Of a DNA stretch of 64,000 nucleotides, positions 27,116 to 35,763 are shown piece by piece; the first letter of the stretch is position 1; every line of letters starts with the position of its first letter. This DNA comes from Paracoccaceae bacterium (GTDB lineage Bacteria > Pseudomonadota > Alphaproteobacteria > Rhodobacterales > Rhodobacteraceae). The stretch covers positions 25,931 through 89,930 of the forward strand of contig JANSYL010000011.1 of NCBI GenBank assembly GCA_024742455.1, read 5' to 3'. Below the pieces are notes generated by a model that worked only from the letters and a program-made list of their open reading frames with translations, searched no databases and was not told the DNA's origin. A program made the translations under genes and the position numbers.

Positions 27116-27319
27116 GTCCTCCACTCCTCGCTCCACGGGACACGAGGGAGAAATTTTTGGTGAATTGATTACTGATTGGTTAAAATCTGTGGATATCCTG
27201 TGAATTGTTTCGGGTTTGTTAACAATCGCGACACCTCCGGTCGGTGCTCGAAGATCCGCGCAACACCGCAGGTTGAACGCGCAGCATGTCGCCATCGCAA
27301 TTCACCGATGGAGGCACCG
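27116..27319. promoter_or_regulatory. AT-rich divergent promoter region between DUF6456 and DUF6477 genes
   Basis: The 204 bases are clearly AT-richer than the rest of the core region between 27150 and 27230. GTGAATTG occurs twice, at 27160-27167 and 27200-27207, 40 bases apart. TGTGGATAT at 27188-27196 differs at one base from a DnaA-box complement. GTTAAC sits at 27218-27223. These could be binding sites for cell-cycle or replication proteins, but none is proven. Confidence 0.45.
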
Positions 27320-27562
27320 ATGCCGAATCTTCTTGCCACATTGTCCGAGATGCACCGCCCCGGCCTGTTGCTGCGCGCGGCACGGCTGGCGGCGCTGTCG
27401 CCGGATGCCCATCGCCGGGCAGGGCGGCGTCCGGTCGGGGCGCTTCTGGCCGAGGAACAGGCGCTGAATGCCGCACGACTTGGCGGCGGCCTGGGCTATT
27501 CGCCCACGCGGCATGTCGAGGTGATGAGCGCCATCCTGTCTGCGGCGCGCAACCAGTCCTGA
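27320..27562 (+). CDS. DUF6477-type small protein
   Basis: An 80-residue protein: MPNLLATLSEMHRPGLLLRAARLAA, then RPVGALLAEEQALNAARLGGG and RHVEVMSAILSAARN. It fits a small Rhodobacteraceae family found next to the DUF6456 helix-turn-helix gene. ATG 27320 is chosen over 27308 because GGAGG lies 5 bases before it. No membrane segment or signal is present. It converges on the MttB-family gene with three bases between stop codons. Function unknown. Confidence 0.75.
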   Translation: MPNLLATLSEMHRPGLLLRAARLAALSPDAHRRAGRRPVGALLAEEQALNAARLGGGLGYSPTRHVEVMSAILSAARNQS

Positions 27563-27565
27563 CGC

Positions 27566-29110
27566 CTAGATAAAGGCGTCGGGCATTGCCGCCTTGCGTT
27601 CGGTCATGAAGGCCTGCAGGGCCTCGTTGATGGCCGGGTCAAGCGGCGGCGCCTGGTAATCGGCCAGCATCTTGTCGACCTTCACGGCGGCCAGTTCCTG
27701 CGTCGACCGCGCGCCTTCCTCGGCCCAGGTCTCGAACGGCTTGTAATCCAGCAGACCCGTGCGCCAGAACGCGTCGGAATAATTGGCCTGGGTATGGGCG
27801 CAGCCCAGGAAATGCCCGCCCGGCCCCACCTCGCGCAGAGCATCCATCGCTTGCGCGTTTTCATCGATGGCGATGCCCTGTGCCAGTTTGTGCAGCACGC
27901 CCAGCTGGTCAGCATCCATCACGAATTTCTCGGGCGACGCCACCAGCCCGCCCTCAAGCCAGCCGCAGGCATGCAGCATGAAATTCACCCCCGACAAAAG
28001 CGCCGCATTCAGCGAATTGGCGGTTTCATAGGCCGCCTGCGCATCGGGCAGTTTCGACCCGGTAAACGACCCGCCGGACCGGAACGGCAGGTTCAGCCGC
28101 CGTGCCAGTTGGCCCGCGCCATAGGTGATTTGCGCCGCCTCGGGGGTGCCGAAGGTGGGGGCACCGGAATTCATGTCGATCGAGGTCACGAAGGCCCCGA
28201 AGATCACCGGCGCACCGGGGCGGATCAGCTGGCTGTAGGCGACGCCGGCCATCACCTCGGCCAGCACCTGGGTCAGCGTGCCCGCGACCGACACCGGAGC
28301 CATCGCACCGCCGACGATGAAGGGCGAGACGATCGCGGCCTGACCCGCGGCGGCATATTCTTCCAGCGCGCCCATCATCACCCCATCGAAAGTCAAGGGC
28401 GAGTTGATATTGATCAGCGATGTCATCACGCAGTTCTGGTCGACCACGTCGTCCCCGAACAGGATCTTGGCCATCGCCACGCTGTCGGCGGCGCGCGAGG
28501 GTTCGGTCACCGACCCCATGAAGGGTTTGTCGCTGAGCGTCATATGCGCATAGAGCATGTCGAAATGGCGCTTGTTGACCGGCACATCCGTCGGCTCGCA
28601 GACCGTGCCGCCGGAATGATGCAGCCATTTGGACATGTAGCCCAGTTTCACGAAGGTTTCGAAATCGGCCATCGTCGCATAGCGGCGCCCGCCGGCCTGG
28701 TCGCGCACGAAGGGCGGGCCGTAGACCGGTGCCAGCACCAGGGAATTGCCGCCGATCTCGACGTCGCGGTCGCGGTTCCGGGCGATCTGGGTGAACCGCG
28801 CCGGCGCGGTCTCGCAGAGCTTGCGGGCTAGGCCCCGGGGGATATGCACCCGTTCGCCACGCACATCGGCCCCCGCATCGCGCCAGCGCGCCAGCGCCAC
28901 GGGGTTTTCCACGAAGGCCACGCCGATTTCTTCCAGCACGGTTTCGGCGTTGGTCTCGATGATCTCGATCGCCTCGGCAGTCAGGATATCGAGATTGGGG
29001 ATGTTGCGTTCGATGAAACGGGCAGTGTCAAAACTGATTGCCGACCGTGCCGCGCGGCGGGCCGCGCCGCCGCCACCCCGTGCCCGCCGTGGTGCTGCTG
29101 CCTCTGACAT
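27566..29110 (-). CDS. MttB-family corrinoid methyltransferase, non-pyrrolysine type
   Basis: A 514-residue protein of the trimethylamine methyltransferase family. The N-terminal 20 residues are Arg/Gly/Ala-rich; the barrel follows with IPNLDILTAEAIEIIETNAETVLEEIGVAF, MTSLININSPLTFDGVMMGALEEYA and GAPTFGTPEAAQITYGAGQLARRL. The frame is uninterrupted and no in-frame amber codon is present, so pyrrolysine is not used. Characterised members of this type demethylate glycine betaine or other quaternary amines and need a corrinoid protein and a tetrahydrofolate methyltransferase, neither of which is adjacent. The substrate is therefore open. It is the only methyl-transfer gene here, although soxBDAG lies further right. 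Confidence 0.88.
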   Translation of the reverse strand: MSEAAAPRRARGGGGAARRAARSAISFDTARFIERNIPNLDILTAEAIEIIETNAETVLEEIGVAFVENPVALARWRDAGADVRGERVHIPRGLARKLCETAPARFTQIARNRDRDVEIGGNSLVLAPVYGPPFVRDQAGGRRYATMADFETFVKLGYMSKWLHHSGGTVCEPTDVPVNKRHFDMLYAHMTLSDKPFMGSVTEPSRAADSVAMAKILFGDDVVDQNCVMTSLININSPLTFDGVMMGALEEYAAAGQAAIVSPFIVGGAMAPVSVAGTLTQVLAEVMAGVAYSQLIRPGAPVIFGAFVTSIDMNSGAPTFGTPEAAQITYGAGQLARRLNLPFRSGGSFTGSKLPDAQAAYETANSLNAALLSGVNFMLHACGWLEGGLVASPEKFVMDADQLGVLHKLAQGIAIDENAQAMDALREVGPGGHFLGCAHTQANYSDAFWRTGLLDYKPFETWAEEGARSTQELAAVKVDKMLADYQAPPLDPAINEALQAFMTERKAAMPDAFI

Positions 29111-29215
29111 CTCTGGCCCCCATCTGACTTGGCAGGGTATGTAACGCCTGGCGTTGCAACTGCACGGGCGTATTGCGGCACTTGCCGCGCGAAAGCGACA
29201 TCCGGCGCCCCGGCA

Positions 29216-29455
29216 TCAGCCCCTGCTGCGCAGCAGCCGCTGGAAAACGGTGCCGCCGCTGCGATTGCCGAGCCAGAAATAAAGGCCGATCACCGCGAAC
29301 AGCACCAGCGCGCTGGCCCCCTGCAGGTTGAACCCGCCTTCGGTCGTCTCGCCGGTGACCCGGGCAATGGCAAAGCCGCCCAGGAAAAACACCAGCAGCG
29401 TGTCGAGGATCGCTGCCAGCACCTTGCGCCAGAGGGGTGCGGTTCTTTCGGCCAT
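29216..29455 (-). CDS. Short RDD-like membrane protein
   Basis: A 79-residue protein with two hydrophobic segments (about 10-32 and 48-62). The N-terminal APLWRKVLAAILDTLLVFFLGGFAIARVTG resembles the first helix of RDD-family membrane proteins, which are normally 120 residues or more, and RSGGTVFQRLL resembles the loop after their second helix. It may be a naturally short member. ATG 29455 follows AGGAGACAGGAC. It diverges from guaA. Function unknown. Confidence 0.7.
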   Translation of the reverse strand: MAERTAPLWRKVLAAILDTLLVFFLGGFAIARVTGETTEGGFNLQGASALVLFAVIGLYFWLGNRSGGTVFQRLLRSRG

Positions 29456-29580
29456 GTCCTGTCTCCTGCGGTCCGGGGTGGCCGCACTATGCCCGGGTCG
29501 GCACCACCGATCCAGAGCGGAATGGCCCCTGCACCTGCCGCCCCTTGCGTTGACCCGGCGGCGACCCTATCCCCCGGATC

Positions 29581-31164
29581 ATGACCACGCCCGCCGCCGT
29601 GCCCGACCCCGCCGACCATGACCGCCTGCTGATCATCGATTTCGGCAGCCAGGTGACGCAACTGATCGCCCGCCGCCTGCGCGAGCTGAACGTCTATTGC
29701 GAAATCCACCCTTACCAGTCGGTGACCGAGGCGTTCCTGTCCGGTTTCGCGCCCAAGGCCGTGATCTTTTCCGGCGGTCCCGACAGCGTCACCCGCGACG
29801 GGTCTCCGCGCCCGCCCAGGGCTGTCTATGACATGGGCGTGCCGATCCTGGGCATCTGCTACGGCCAGCAGGTGATGATGCAGGACCTGGGGGGCGAGGT
29901 GATCTCGGGCCATGGCACGGCCGAGTTCGGGCGCGCCTATGTCACCCCGTCCGAGGCGCGGCTGCCGCTGCTTGACGGGTGGTTTTCCGGGGGGCGCGAA
30001 CAGGTCTGGATGTCGCATGGCGATCATGTCAGTCGCCTGGCCCCGGGGTTCGAGGTCTATGGCACCTCGCCCAATGCGCCTTTCGCGATCACCGCTGATC
30101 CGTCGCGCAACTTCTATGCCGTGCAGTTCCACCCCGAGGTGCATCACACCCCGAACGGACGCACGCTTTATGAAAATTTCATCCGACTTGCGGGTTTTGC
30201 CGGCGACTGGACGATGGCCGCCTATCGCGAGGAGGCGGTGCAGGCGATCCGGGACCAGGTGGGCCGCGCCAAAGTGATCTGCGCCCTGTCCGGCGGCGTC
30301 GACAGTTCCGTGGCCGCCGCCCTGATCCACGAGGCGGTGGGCGATCAACTGACCTGCGTTTTCGTCGATCACGGGTTGTTGCGCCAGGACGAGGCCGAGG
30401 AAGTCGTCGGCATGTTCCGCGACCACATGAACCTGCATGTCATCCATGCCGAGGAACAGGACCGTTTCCTGACCGCGCTGGAGGGCGTGAGCGACCCCGA
30501 GGTCAAGCGCAAGACCATCGGCAAATTGTTCATCGACGTGTTCCAGCACTATGCCGACCAGATCGAGGGGGCGGAGTTCCTGGCCCAGGGCACGCTCTAC
30601 CCCGATGTGATCGAGTCGGTCAGTTTCTCGGGCGGGCCGTCGGTGACGATCAAGTCCCACCACAATGTGGGCGGTCTGCCCGAAAAGATGGGGCTGAAAC
30701 TGGTCGAACCCCTGCGCGAATTGTTCAAGGACGAGGTGCGCGCGCTTGGCCGCGAACTGGGGCTACCCGACAGCTTCATCGGCCGCCACCCCTTCCCCGG
30801 CCCCGGCCTTGCCATCCGCTGCCCCGGCGAGATCACGCGCCAAAAGCTCGACATCCTGCGCAAGGCCGACGCGGTCTATATCGACCAGATCCGCCGCCAC
30901 GGGCTGTATGACGAGATCTGGCAGGCCTTCGTGGCGATCCTGCCGGTGCGCACCGTGGGCGTGATGGGCGACGGGCGCACCTATGACTATGCCTGTGCCC
31001 TGCGCGCGGTGACGAGCGTCGACGGGATGACCGCCGATTACTACCCGTTCAGCCATGACTTCCTCGGCGAAACCGCGACGCGGATCATCAACGAGGTGAA
31101 GGGCATTAACCGGGTGACCTATGACATCACCTCGAAACCGCCCGGCACGATCGAATGGGAATGA
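29581..31164 (+). CDS. guaA: GMP synthase (glutamine-hydrolysing)
   Basis: A 527-residue enzyme that aminates XMP to GMP. The class I glutamine amidotransferase domain has C93 in GICYGQQ, then HGTAEFGRA and FHPEVHH. The ATP pyrophosphatase domain starts near residue 215 with [14 protein letters not shown], followed by the dimerisation domain ending in [18 protein letters not shown], the invariant C-terminus. Length is normal for a form with a short N-terminal extension. ATG 29581 has no strong ribosome binding site; a slightly later start is possible but the domain begins at residue 15. Confidence 0.97.
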   Translation: MTTPAAVPDPADHDRLLIIDFGSQVTQLIARRLRELNVYCEIHPYQSVTEAFLSGFAPKAVIFSGGPDSVTRDGSPRPPRAVYDMGVPILGICYGQQVMMQDLGGEVISGHGTAEFGRAYVTPSEARLPLLDGWFSGGREQVWMSHGDHVSRLAPGFEVYGTSPNAPFAITADPSRNFYAVQFHPEVHHTPNGRTLYENFIRLAGFAGDWTMAAYREEAVQAIRDQVGRAKVICALSGGVDSSVAAALIHEAVGDQLTCVFVDHGLLRQDEAEEVVGMFRDHMNLHVIHAEEQDRFLTALEGVSDPEVKRKTIGKLFIDVFQHYADQIEGAEFLAQGTLYPDVIESVSFSGGPSVTIKSHHNVGGLPEKMGLKLVEPLRELFKDEVRALGRELGLPDSFIGRHPFPGPGLAIRCPGEITRQKLDILRKADAVYIDQIRRHGLYDEIWQAFVAILPVRTVGVMGDGRTYDYACALRAVTSVDGMTADYYPFSHDFLGETATRIINEVKGINRVTYDITSKPPGTIEWE

Positions 31165-31210
31165 CCATGCCGGGCGTGGAACGCGGACTGAGGCGGGCGG
31201 CCACACAGAT

Positions 31211-31843
31211 ATGCGCCGCCTGATCCGCCTTTGCCTGCGCTTCTTCTGGACGGGCGTCTTCGCGCTGCTCGCCACCTACGCCGCCGTGATCGGCTGGACC
31301 TATCTGTGGCCGCTCGACCGTCCCCTGCCCCGGGGCGACGCCATTATCTGCCTCGGGGCCAGCATCGATGACCGGGGTCAGCTCGGCACCGGCAGCGTCA
31401 TGCGGGCCGAGCGTTGCGGCGATCTCTGGCGGGCGGGCGTGGCGCCCGTGGTGGTGTTTTCCGGCGGCGTGCCCCGCCCCGGCGCACCCAGTGCAGCCGC
31501 GGCGATGGCGGACCGGTCGGGCGTGCCCGAGGCGACCGCGCGGATCGAGGGGCAAAGCCATTCGACGCTTCAGAACGCGCTGTTCAGCCTGAGGATCACC
31601 GGGACGGACGCGCGCCTGATCCTCGTGACCGAGGCGTTTCACCTGCCCCGCTCCTGGGCGTCGTTCCGGGCGATGGGCGCGCATGACCTGGCGCTGGTGC
31701 CCGCCGGACGGCTGCGACCTGACGGCCGGGCAATGCTTCTGCGCGAAACGGCGGCGATCTGGTTCAACGCGGGCCGTTACATCCTCTGGCGCATGACCGC
31801 CGCGTTCCTGCCGGACGACATCCGCACCGACCTCCTCCACTGA
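31211..31843 (+). CDS. YdcF/SanA-like DUF218 membrane protein
   Basis: A 210-residue protein with one N-terminal helix (about 10-30) and a DUF218 domain: DAIICLGASIDDRGQ, VVFSGGVPRPG, SHSTLQNALFSL and LVTEAFHLPRSWASFR. Members are envelope proteins linked to cell-wall and surface polysaccharide functions; the activity is not established. ATG 31211 is taken because the hydrophobic anchor then starts after a short basic stretch. It follows guaA by 46 bases and may be read from the same transcript. Confidence 0.82.
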   Translation: MRRLIRLCLRFFWTGVFALLATYAAVIGWTYLWPLDRPLPRGDAIICLGASIDDRGQLGTGSVMRAERCGDLWRAGVAPVVVFSGGVPRPGAPSAAAAMADRSGVPEATARIEGQSHSTLQNALFSLRITGTDARLILVTEAFHLPRSWASFRAMGAHDLALVPAGRLRPDGRAMLLRETAAIWFNAGRYILWRMTAAFLPDDIRTDLLH

Positions 31844-32114
31844 TCCGGCCCACCGTGGCCCGGGGGCCGGGTCAGGGATCGCGCCCGCGACGGACCCGCA
31901 GTGTCCGCTTGTCCTTGACGCGGAGCGCGCCTCGCAGGCGCGTGCACAGGCCTTGTTTGCGGCAGTCCTGCCCGAGGACGGCATTTGAGCCGAAACCTGT
32001 CCGTTTGAACGAGGAAAGCATCTGCGATGGGACGTCTCCGAAGCGCGGCCTTGCCACGCGGCCCGGCCCGACCGGCCTCAGCCTGCAAAAGGCGCCCCGG
32101 GGCGGGAGAGCCCC

Positions 32115-33467
32115 TTACCGGTAGGCGTGCAGCCGTCCGTCGCGGCTGACCACCAGCAGGGTGTCACCCACCACGATCGGGTGCGACGCCGCCCCGCCGC
32201 GGATTTCCAGCGCGCCAAGTTCGGCCCCGCTTTCGGGCGAGAAACTGCGGATCCGGTCATCGCTGGAGGCGACCCAAAGCCGACCACCAGCCAGGATTGG
32301 GCCGTAATGGGCGAAAACGGCCTTCCGGCGCCGTTCGCGTTCGCGCACGTAGAAGGGCAGTTCGATCCCCCAGACGCGGCTGCCATCCGAGGCATCGACG
32401 CGCAGCAACTCGTTGCGGTCGGACACGTAGAACAGGCTGTCGCCCGCGGCGACGACCGGCGAATAGGCCCCGTCCATCGCCTGCCAGCGCATCTCGCCTG
32501 ACCGCGCATCCAGCGCGACGACCCGGCCCGACTGGTTGCCGGCATAGACGGTATCGCCCACGACCACCGGATCCGAGGTGATATCGTTGATCGCGGCATA
32601 GGCCGTGCCAAGCCGACCGCCGGCCACGAAACTCGACCAGACGCGCACACCCGCCCCGGGGAATACGGCCTGAATCTCGCCGGTGGCAAAGGGCAGCAGG
32701 ACGTAGCGGTCGGTGATCGCCGGAGCCGCGCCGCCGGTCAGGACAGAGGGCACATCGCCCGCCGGAATGGTCCAGCGGATCTGCCCGGTTTCTGCCGTCA
32801 GCGCCCAGGCCTGGCTGTCGAGCCCCATGACGTACAGAACCCCGTTCGACACGGTGGGCGCGCCCAGCGCGGCACCGACCCTCTGGCGCCAGCGGATCGC
32901 ACCGTTGGTTGCGTCAAGCGCGATGATCTCGCCGTAATTCGTGGTGGCGTAGACCACGCCGCCCGACACGGCGAGCGCCCCACCGGAAATGCCCGCGCCC
33001 CGGTCGAAATCGGGGATCAGGCTGACCTGCCAGACCGGCGCGCCCGAGGCGAGGTCGGTGGCCATCAGGCCCATATCGGAATCCAGCGTGAAGACCCGGC
33101 CATTGGCGGCAACAGGGTCGGTGTTGATGCGCTGCCGCCGCGTGTCACCGGCACCGATATCGGCGGTCCAGATCGGCTGCGGATTGGCCGAAAGGGCGGC
33201 ATGCGGGAGCCGGTTGCGGGTGTTCATCCCCCGGAAACCCCAATCGCCGATGCGTTCGGCGGCGGGCAGCGAAATCGCCCGGGTCACGTTTTCCGGCTGG
33301 CTGGCAGGCTCGGTAACTTCCAGCAGCGGGGCACGGGCGGCAAACCGTTCCCCCGGCAAGACGATTTCACGGTCGCAGGCCGCAAGGGCGGTCACCGCGA
33401 CCAGCGCCAGCCCGACCGCACCGCGCCGGGCGCGTCCCCATCCAGGTCTTGTCAGCATCGCAGTCAT
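32115..33467 (-). CDS. bamB: Outer-membrane assembly lipoprotein BamB
   Basis: A 450-residue lipoprotein with a signal ending in ALAAC (C31). The mature part is an eight-bladed beta-propeller of PQQ-like repeats, visible as recurring blocks such as GRVFTLDSDMGLMATDLASGAPVW, GVVYATTNYGEIIALDATNGAIRW and GVLYVMGLDSQAWALTAETGQIRW. It assists BamA in inserting outer-membrane beta-barrels. ATG 33467 follows GGGGGGCGACAG. The YfgM-like gene ends 24 bases upstream on the same strand, the usual pairing. The der gene that commonly follows bamB is not found downstream. Confidence 0.94.
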   Translation of the reverse strand: MTAMLTRPGWGRARRGAVGLALVAVTALAACDREIVLPGERFAARAPLLEVTEPASQPENVTRAISLPAAERIGDWGFRGMNTRNRLPHAALSANPQPIWTADIGAGDTRRQRINTDPVAANGRVFTLDSDMGLMATDLASGAPVWQVSLIPDFDRGAGISGGALAVSGGVVYATTNYGEIIALDATNGAIRWRQRVGAALGAPTVSNGVLYVMGLDSQAWALTAETGQIRWTIPAGDVPSVLTGGAAPAITDRYVLLPFATGEIQAVFPGAGVRVWSSFVAGGRLGTAYAAINDITSDPVVVGDTVYAGNQSGRVVALDARSGEMRWQAMDGAYSPVVAAGDSLFYVSDRNELLRVDASDGSRVWGIELPFYVRERERRRKAVFAHYGPILAGGRLWVASSDDRIRSFSPESGAELGALEIRGGAASHPIVVGDTLLVVSRDGRLHAYR

Positions 33468-33490
33468 CTGTCGCCCCCCTGTGGGCCATG

Positions 33491-34330
33491 TCATTCTGTC
33501 GGCGCGTCTGCCGGACCGGCTGCATCATCCTCGGCCGGAACGGCCGTGTCACCATCGGCCGGAACGACCGTGTCACCATCGGCCGGAACGACCGTATCAC
33601 TTTCGGCCGGAACGCCCGCGTCATCTCCTGCCGACGCGCCTGTATCCGGCGTTTCCACCACGGGCGGCTCCGGCGCTGTATCCACCAGTTCCGCACCACT
33701 TTCCAGCGCCACAATCAACTGTGCGGCGCGTTCTTGCAAGCCCGGCGGTGTCGCCGCGCCCTCTTCGATAAGGCGCAGCATCGCGACTGCCCCGTCGCGA
33801 TCACCTTCGCGCAGGGCCAAAAGCGCCAACTGTTCCTGCGCAAGCGCGGCATAGGGCGCGCCCGGCGTCGCCAGCGTTTCCAGCACCAGACGCGCCTCGG
33901 CGGGGTCGGACGGGTCCAGAATCTCGGCCCGCAGCGTGGCGAGGTCGCGGTAACGCGGTGCAAGCCCTTCGGCGGCGGCGGCGCTGCGCAGGCGCGCGGC
34001 AGCCTCTGCCGGTTCACCCGCGCGCGCCAGCTCGCCCGATTGCAGCATCGCCAGTATGATCGCGGCCTCGGGCGTTCCGGCATCGATCTCGGCCAGTCCT
34101 GCCACCCGGTCGGCCAGTTCGGGCTGTTCCAGCGTCGCCAGAAGCGCATCGCCGAAGGCTTGCGCGTCCCTGTCGGCCTGGCTTCGCGTGACCTCGACAT
34201 AGGTCGCCGCGCCCACGATCCCAAGGACGGCAAGAACCGCAACCCAGGCCCAGCGGCGCAACACCGCGAACAATTGGTCGCGACGCACCTCTTCGGTGAC
34301 CTCGTTGATGAAACTGTCGCTGTCGGCCAT
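33491..34330 (-). CDS. YfgM-like membrane protein with tetratricopeptide region
   Basis: A 279-residue protein: cytosolic residues 1-24, one membrane helix at about 26-45 (WAWVAVLAVLGIVGAATYV), then a periplasmic alpha-helical TPR-like region to about 215. The YfgM family links the SecYEG translocon to periplasmic chaperones. The last 60 residues are acidic and low-complexity, with an eight-residue unit (VPADGDTV) repeated four times. ATG 34330 follows GGAAAGGGGCGCCC. It sits directly upstream of bamB, as expected. Confidence 0.87.
   Translation of the reverse strand: MADSDSFINEVTEEVRRDQLFAVLRRWAWVAVLAVLGIVGAATYVEVTRSQADRDAQAFGDALLATLEQPELADRVAGLAEIDAGTPEAAIILAMLQSGELARAGEPAEAAARLRSAAAAEGLAPRYRDLATLRAEILDPSDPAEARLVLETLATPGAPYAALAQEQLALLALREGDRDGAVAMLRLIEEGAATPPGLQERAAQLIVALESGAELVDTAPEPPVVETPDTGASAGDDAGVPAESDTVVPADGDTVVPADGDTAVPAEDDAAGPADAPTE
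33531..33626. repeat. 24-bp tandem repeat, four units, inside the YfgM-like gene
   Basis: Four consecutive 24-base units start TCGGCCGGAACG at 33531, 33555, 33579 and 33603. The first two differ at one base; the others differ at a few. In the minus frame each encodes eight residues of the type VPADGDTV. Being a multiple of three, copy-number change would keep the frame, so the C-terminal tail may vary in length among strains. Confidence 0.85.
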
Positions 34331-34457
34331 GGCCGGGCGCCCCTTTCCAACCCGCGCGACGGTGCAGCCGTCCCGCGATCGCGTCTTTGCCCCAACCCCG
34401 CCCGCGCCGCAAGGGCAGCCGGCAGGTTCACGCTTGTGGCGGCGGCGGATCGCGTGC

Positions 34458-34479
34458 TAACTGAACGCATCGGTTCAGT
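34458..34479. promoter_or_regulatory. Palindromic operator upstream of RND efflux genes
   Basis: AACTGAAC (34458-34465) and GTTCAGTT (34472-34479) are exact complements with a 6-base spacer. A TTGACA hexamer begins 7 bases later, so the palindrome lies at or just upstream of a -35 element. The size and position fit a TetR-type operator, and RND pumps are often under TetR repressors; no TetR gene is adjacent. Confidence 0.55.
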
Positions 34480-34551
34480 TGATCCCTTGACAGTCCGGGT
34501 CGGGGGCGCATGTGAACGGGCACCGGACGTGTCGAAACTGGAAAGGCTGCA

Positions 34552-35763
34552 ATGCGCATTTTCCCCATCGTTACCGCGGCTCTGGTCTGTGTCGCCCTGT
34601 ATTTCGCGATTCTCGACCGCGACAGTCTGATCCGCGTGGCAGGCTGGTTCGGCGGCGGCGATGCGACATCCGAACCGGCCCCCGAAACAGCCGATGACGC
34701 CGAGACGGCCGGGACATCCGGTGCGGGTGACGAAGGCCTCGTCCACGTCACTGTGCGCCGCTCGACCGCGCAGGCGGCCGAGAATGCGGTTGTTCTGCGC
34801 GGCCGGACCGAGGCAGTGCGCCAAGTCACGGTGGCCGCAGAAACCTCGGGCCGGATCGTGTCCGAACCCCTGAGGGCGGGCGCCTCGGTGACCGAAGGCC
34901 AGCTTCTGTGCGAAATCGCGCCCGGCACGCGCGCTGCCGACCTGGCCGAGGCCGAGGCGCGCGTGCCCGAGGCCCGCGCCCGGCTGACCGAGGCCGAGGC
35001 CAGCCTGGTTGCCGCCGGGATCGACGCCCGTGCCGCAACATCATTGTCGGAATCGGGCTTTGCATCCGAGACGCGGGCCGCCACGGCAACGGCAAGCCTC
35101 GCCTCGGCCGAGGCCGCGGTCGAGGCCGCCGCAGCCGGTGTGCGCGCGGCCGAAGCCGCCATCATGCGCGCGCGGGAGGAAATCGCGCGCCTGAGCATCG
35201 CGGCCCCTTTCGACGGGCTGCTGGAAACCGATACCGCCGAACTGGGCAGCCTGATGCAGCCCGGCACCGCCTGTGCCACGGTGATCCAGATGGACCCGAT
35301 CAAGCTGGTGGGGTTTGTCCCCGAGGCGCAGGTCGACCGGATCGAGCTGGGCGCGCGGGCGGGTGCGCGGTTGTCGACCGGCACCGAGGCGGTGGGCGAG
35401 GTCACATTCGTGTCTCGGTCAGCCGATCCGCAGACGCGCACCTTCCGGGTCGAGGTCGTGGTGGCCAATGCCGACCAGGCCATCCGCGACGGACAATCGG
35501 CCGACATCCTGGTGGAAACGCCGGGCACGCCCGCGCACCTGCTGCCCGCCTCGGCGATGACGCTGAACGATGACGGCACGCTGGGCGTGCGCGTGGTGGT
35601 GGACGGGGTCGTCGAGTTCCTGCCGGTCACCATGCTGCGCGATACTGCACGCGGTGTTTGGCTTGCGGGGCTGCCCGATGAGGTGGATGTCATCACCGTG
35701 GGTCAGGAATTCGTCACTGCGGGCGTACGCGTGCGCGTCACCTACGAGGAGCTGACCCAATGA
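34552..35763 (+). CDS. RND efflux periplasmic adaptor (membrane fusion protein)
   Basis: A 403-residue HlyD/AcrA-type adaptor. An N-terminal hydrophobic stretch (about 3-18) anchors it or serves as signal; no lipobox is seen. Then come a beta-barrel/lipoyl half (RGRTEAVRQVTVAAETSGRI), an Ala/Glu-rich coiled-coil hairpin (about 125-215), the second lipoyl half (IAAPFDGLLETDTAELGSLM) and the barrel domain (VEVVVANADQAIRDGQSADILV). The ATG at 34552 follows GGAAAGGCTGCA. The permease gene overlaps its stop by 4 bases. No outer-membrane TolC-like gene is adjacent. Cargo unknown. Confidence 0.92.
   Translation: MRIFPIVTAALVCVALYFAILDRDSLIRVAGWFGGGDATSEPAPETADDAETAGTSGAGDEGLVHVTVRRSTAQAAENAVVLRGRTEAVRQVTVAAETSGRIVSEPLRAGASVTEGQLLCEIAPGTRAADLAEAEARVPEARARLTEAEASLVAAGIDARAATSLSESGFASETRAATATASLASAEAAVEAAAAGVRAAEAAIMRAREEIARLSIAAPFDGLLETDTAELGSLMQPGTACATVIQMDPIKLVGFVPEAQVDRIELGARAGARLSTGTEAVGEVTFVSRSADPQTRTFRVEVVVANADQAIRDGQSADILVETPGTPAHLLPASAMTLNDDGTLGVRVVVDGVVEFLPVTMLRDTARGVWLAGLPDEVDVITVGQEFVTAGVRVRVTYEELTQ

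Noticed and set aside
27160..27230. CtrA site (TTAA-N7-TTAA) in the DUF6456/DUF6477 gap
   Set aside because: TTAA occurs twice but not at the required spacing, so only the weaker DnaA-like and duplicated GTGAATTG signals are reported.
31855..32124. 89-codon frame in the gap before bamB
   Set aside because: No ribosome binding site, Arg/Pro-rich, and it runs into the bamB 3' end.
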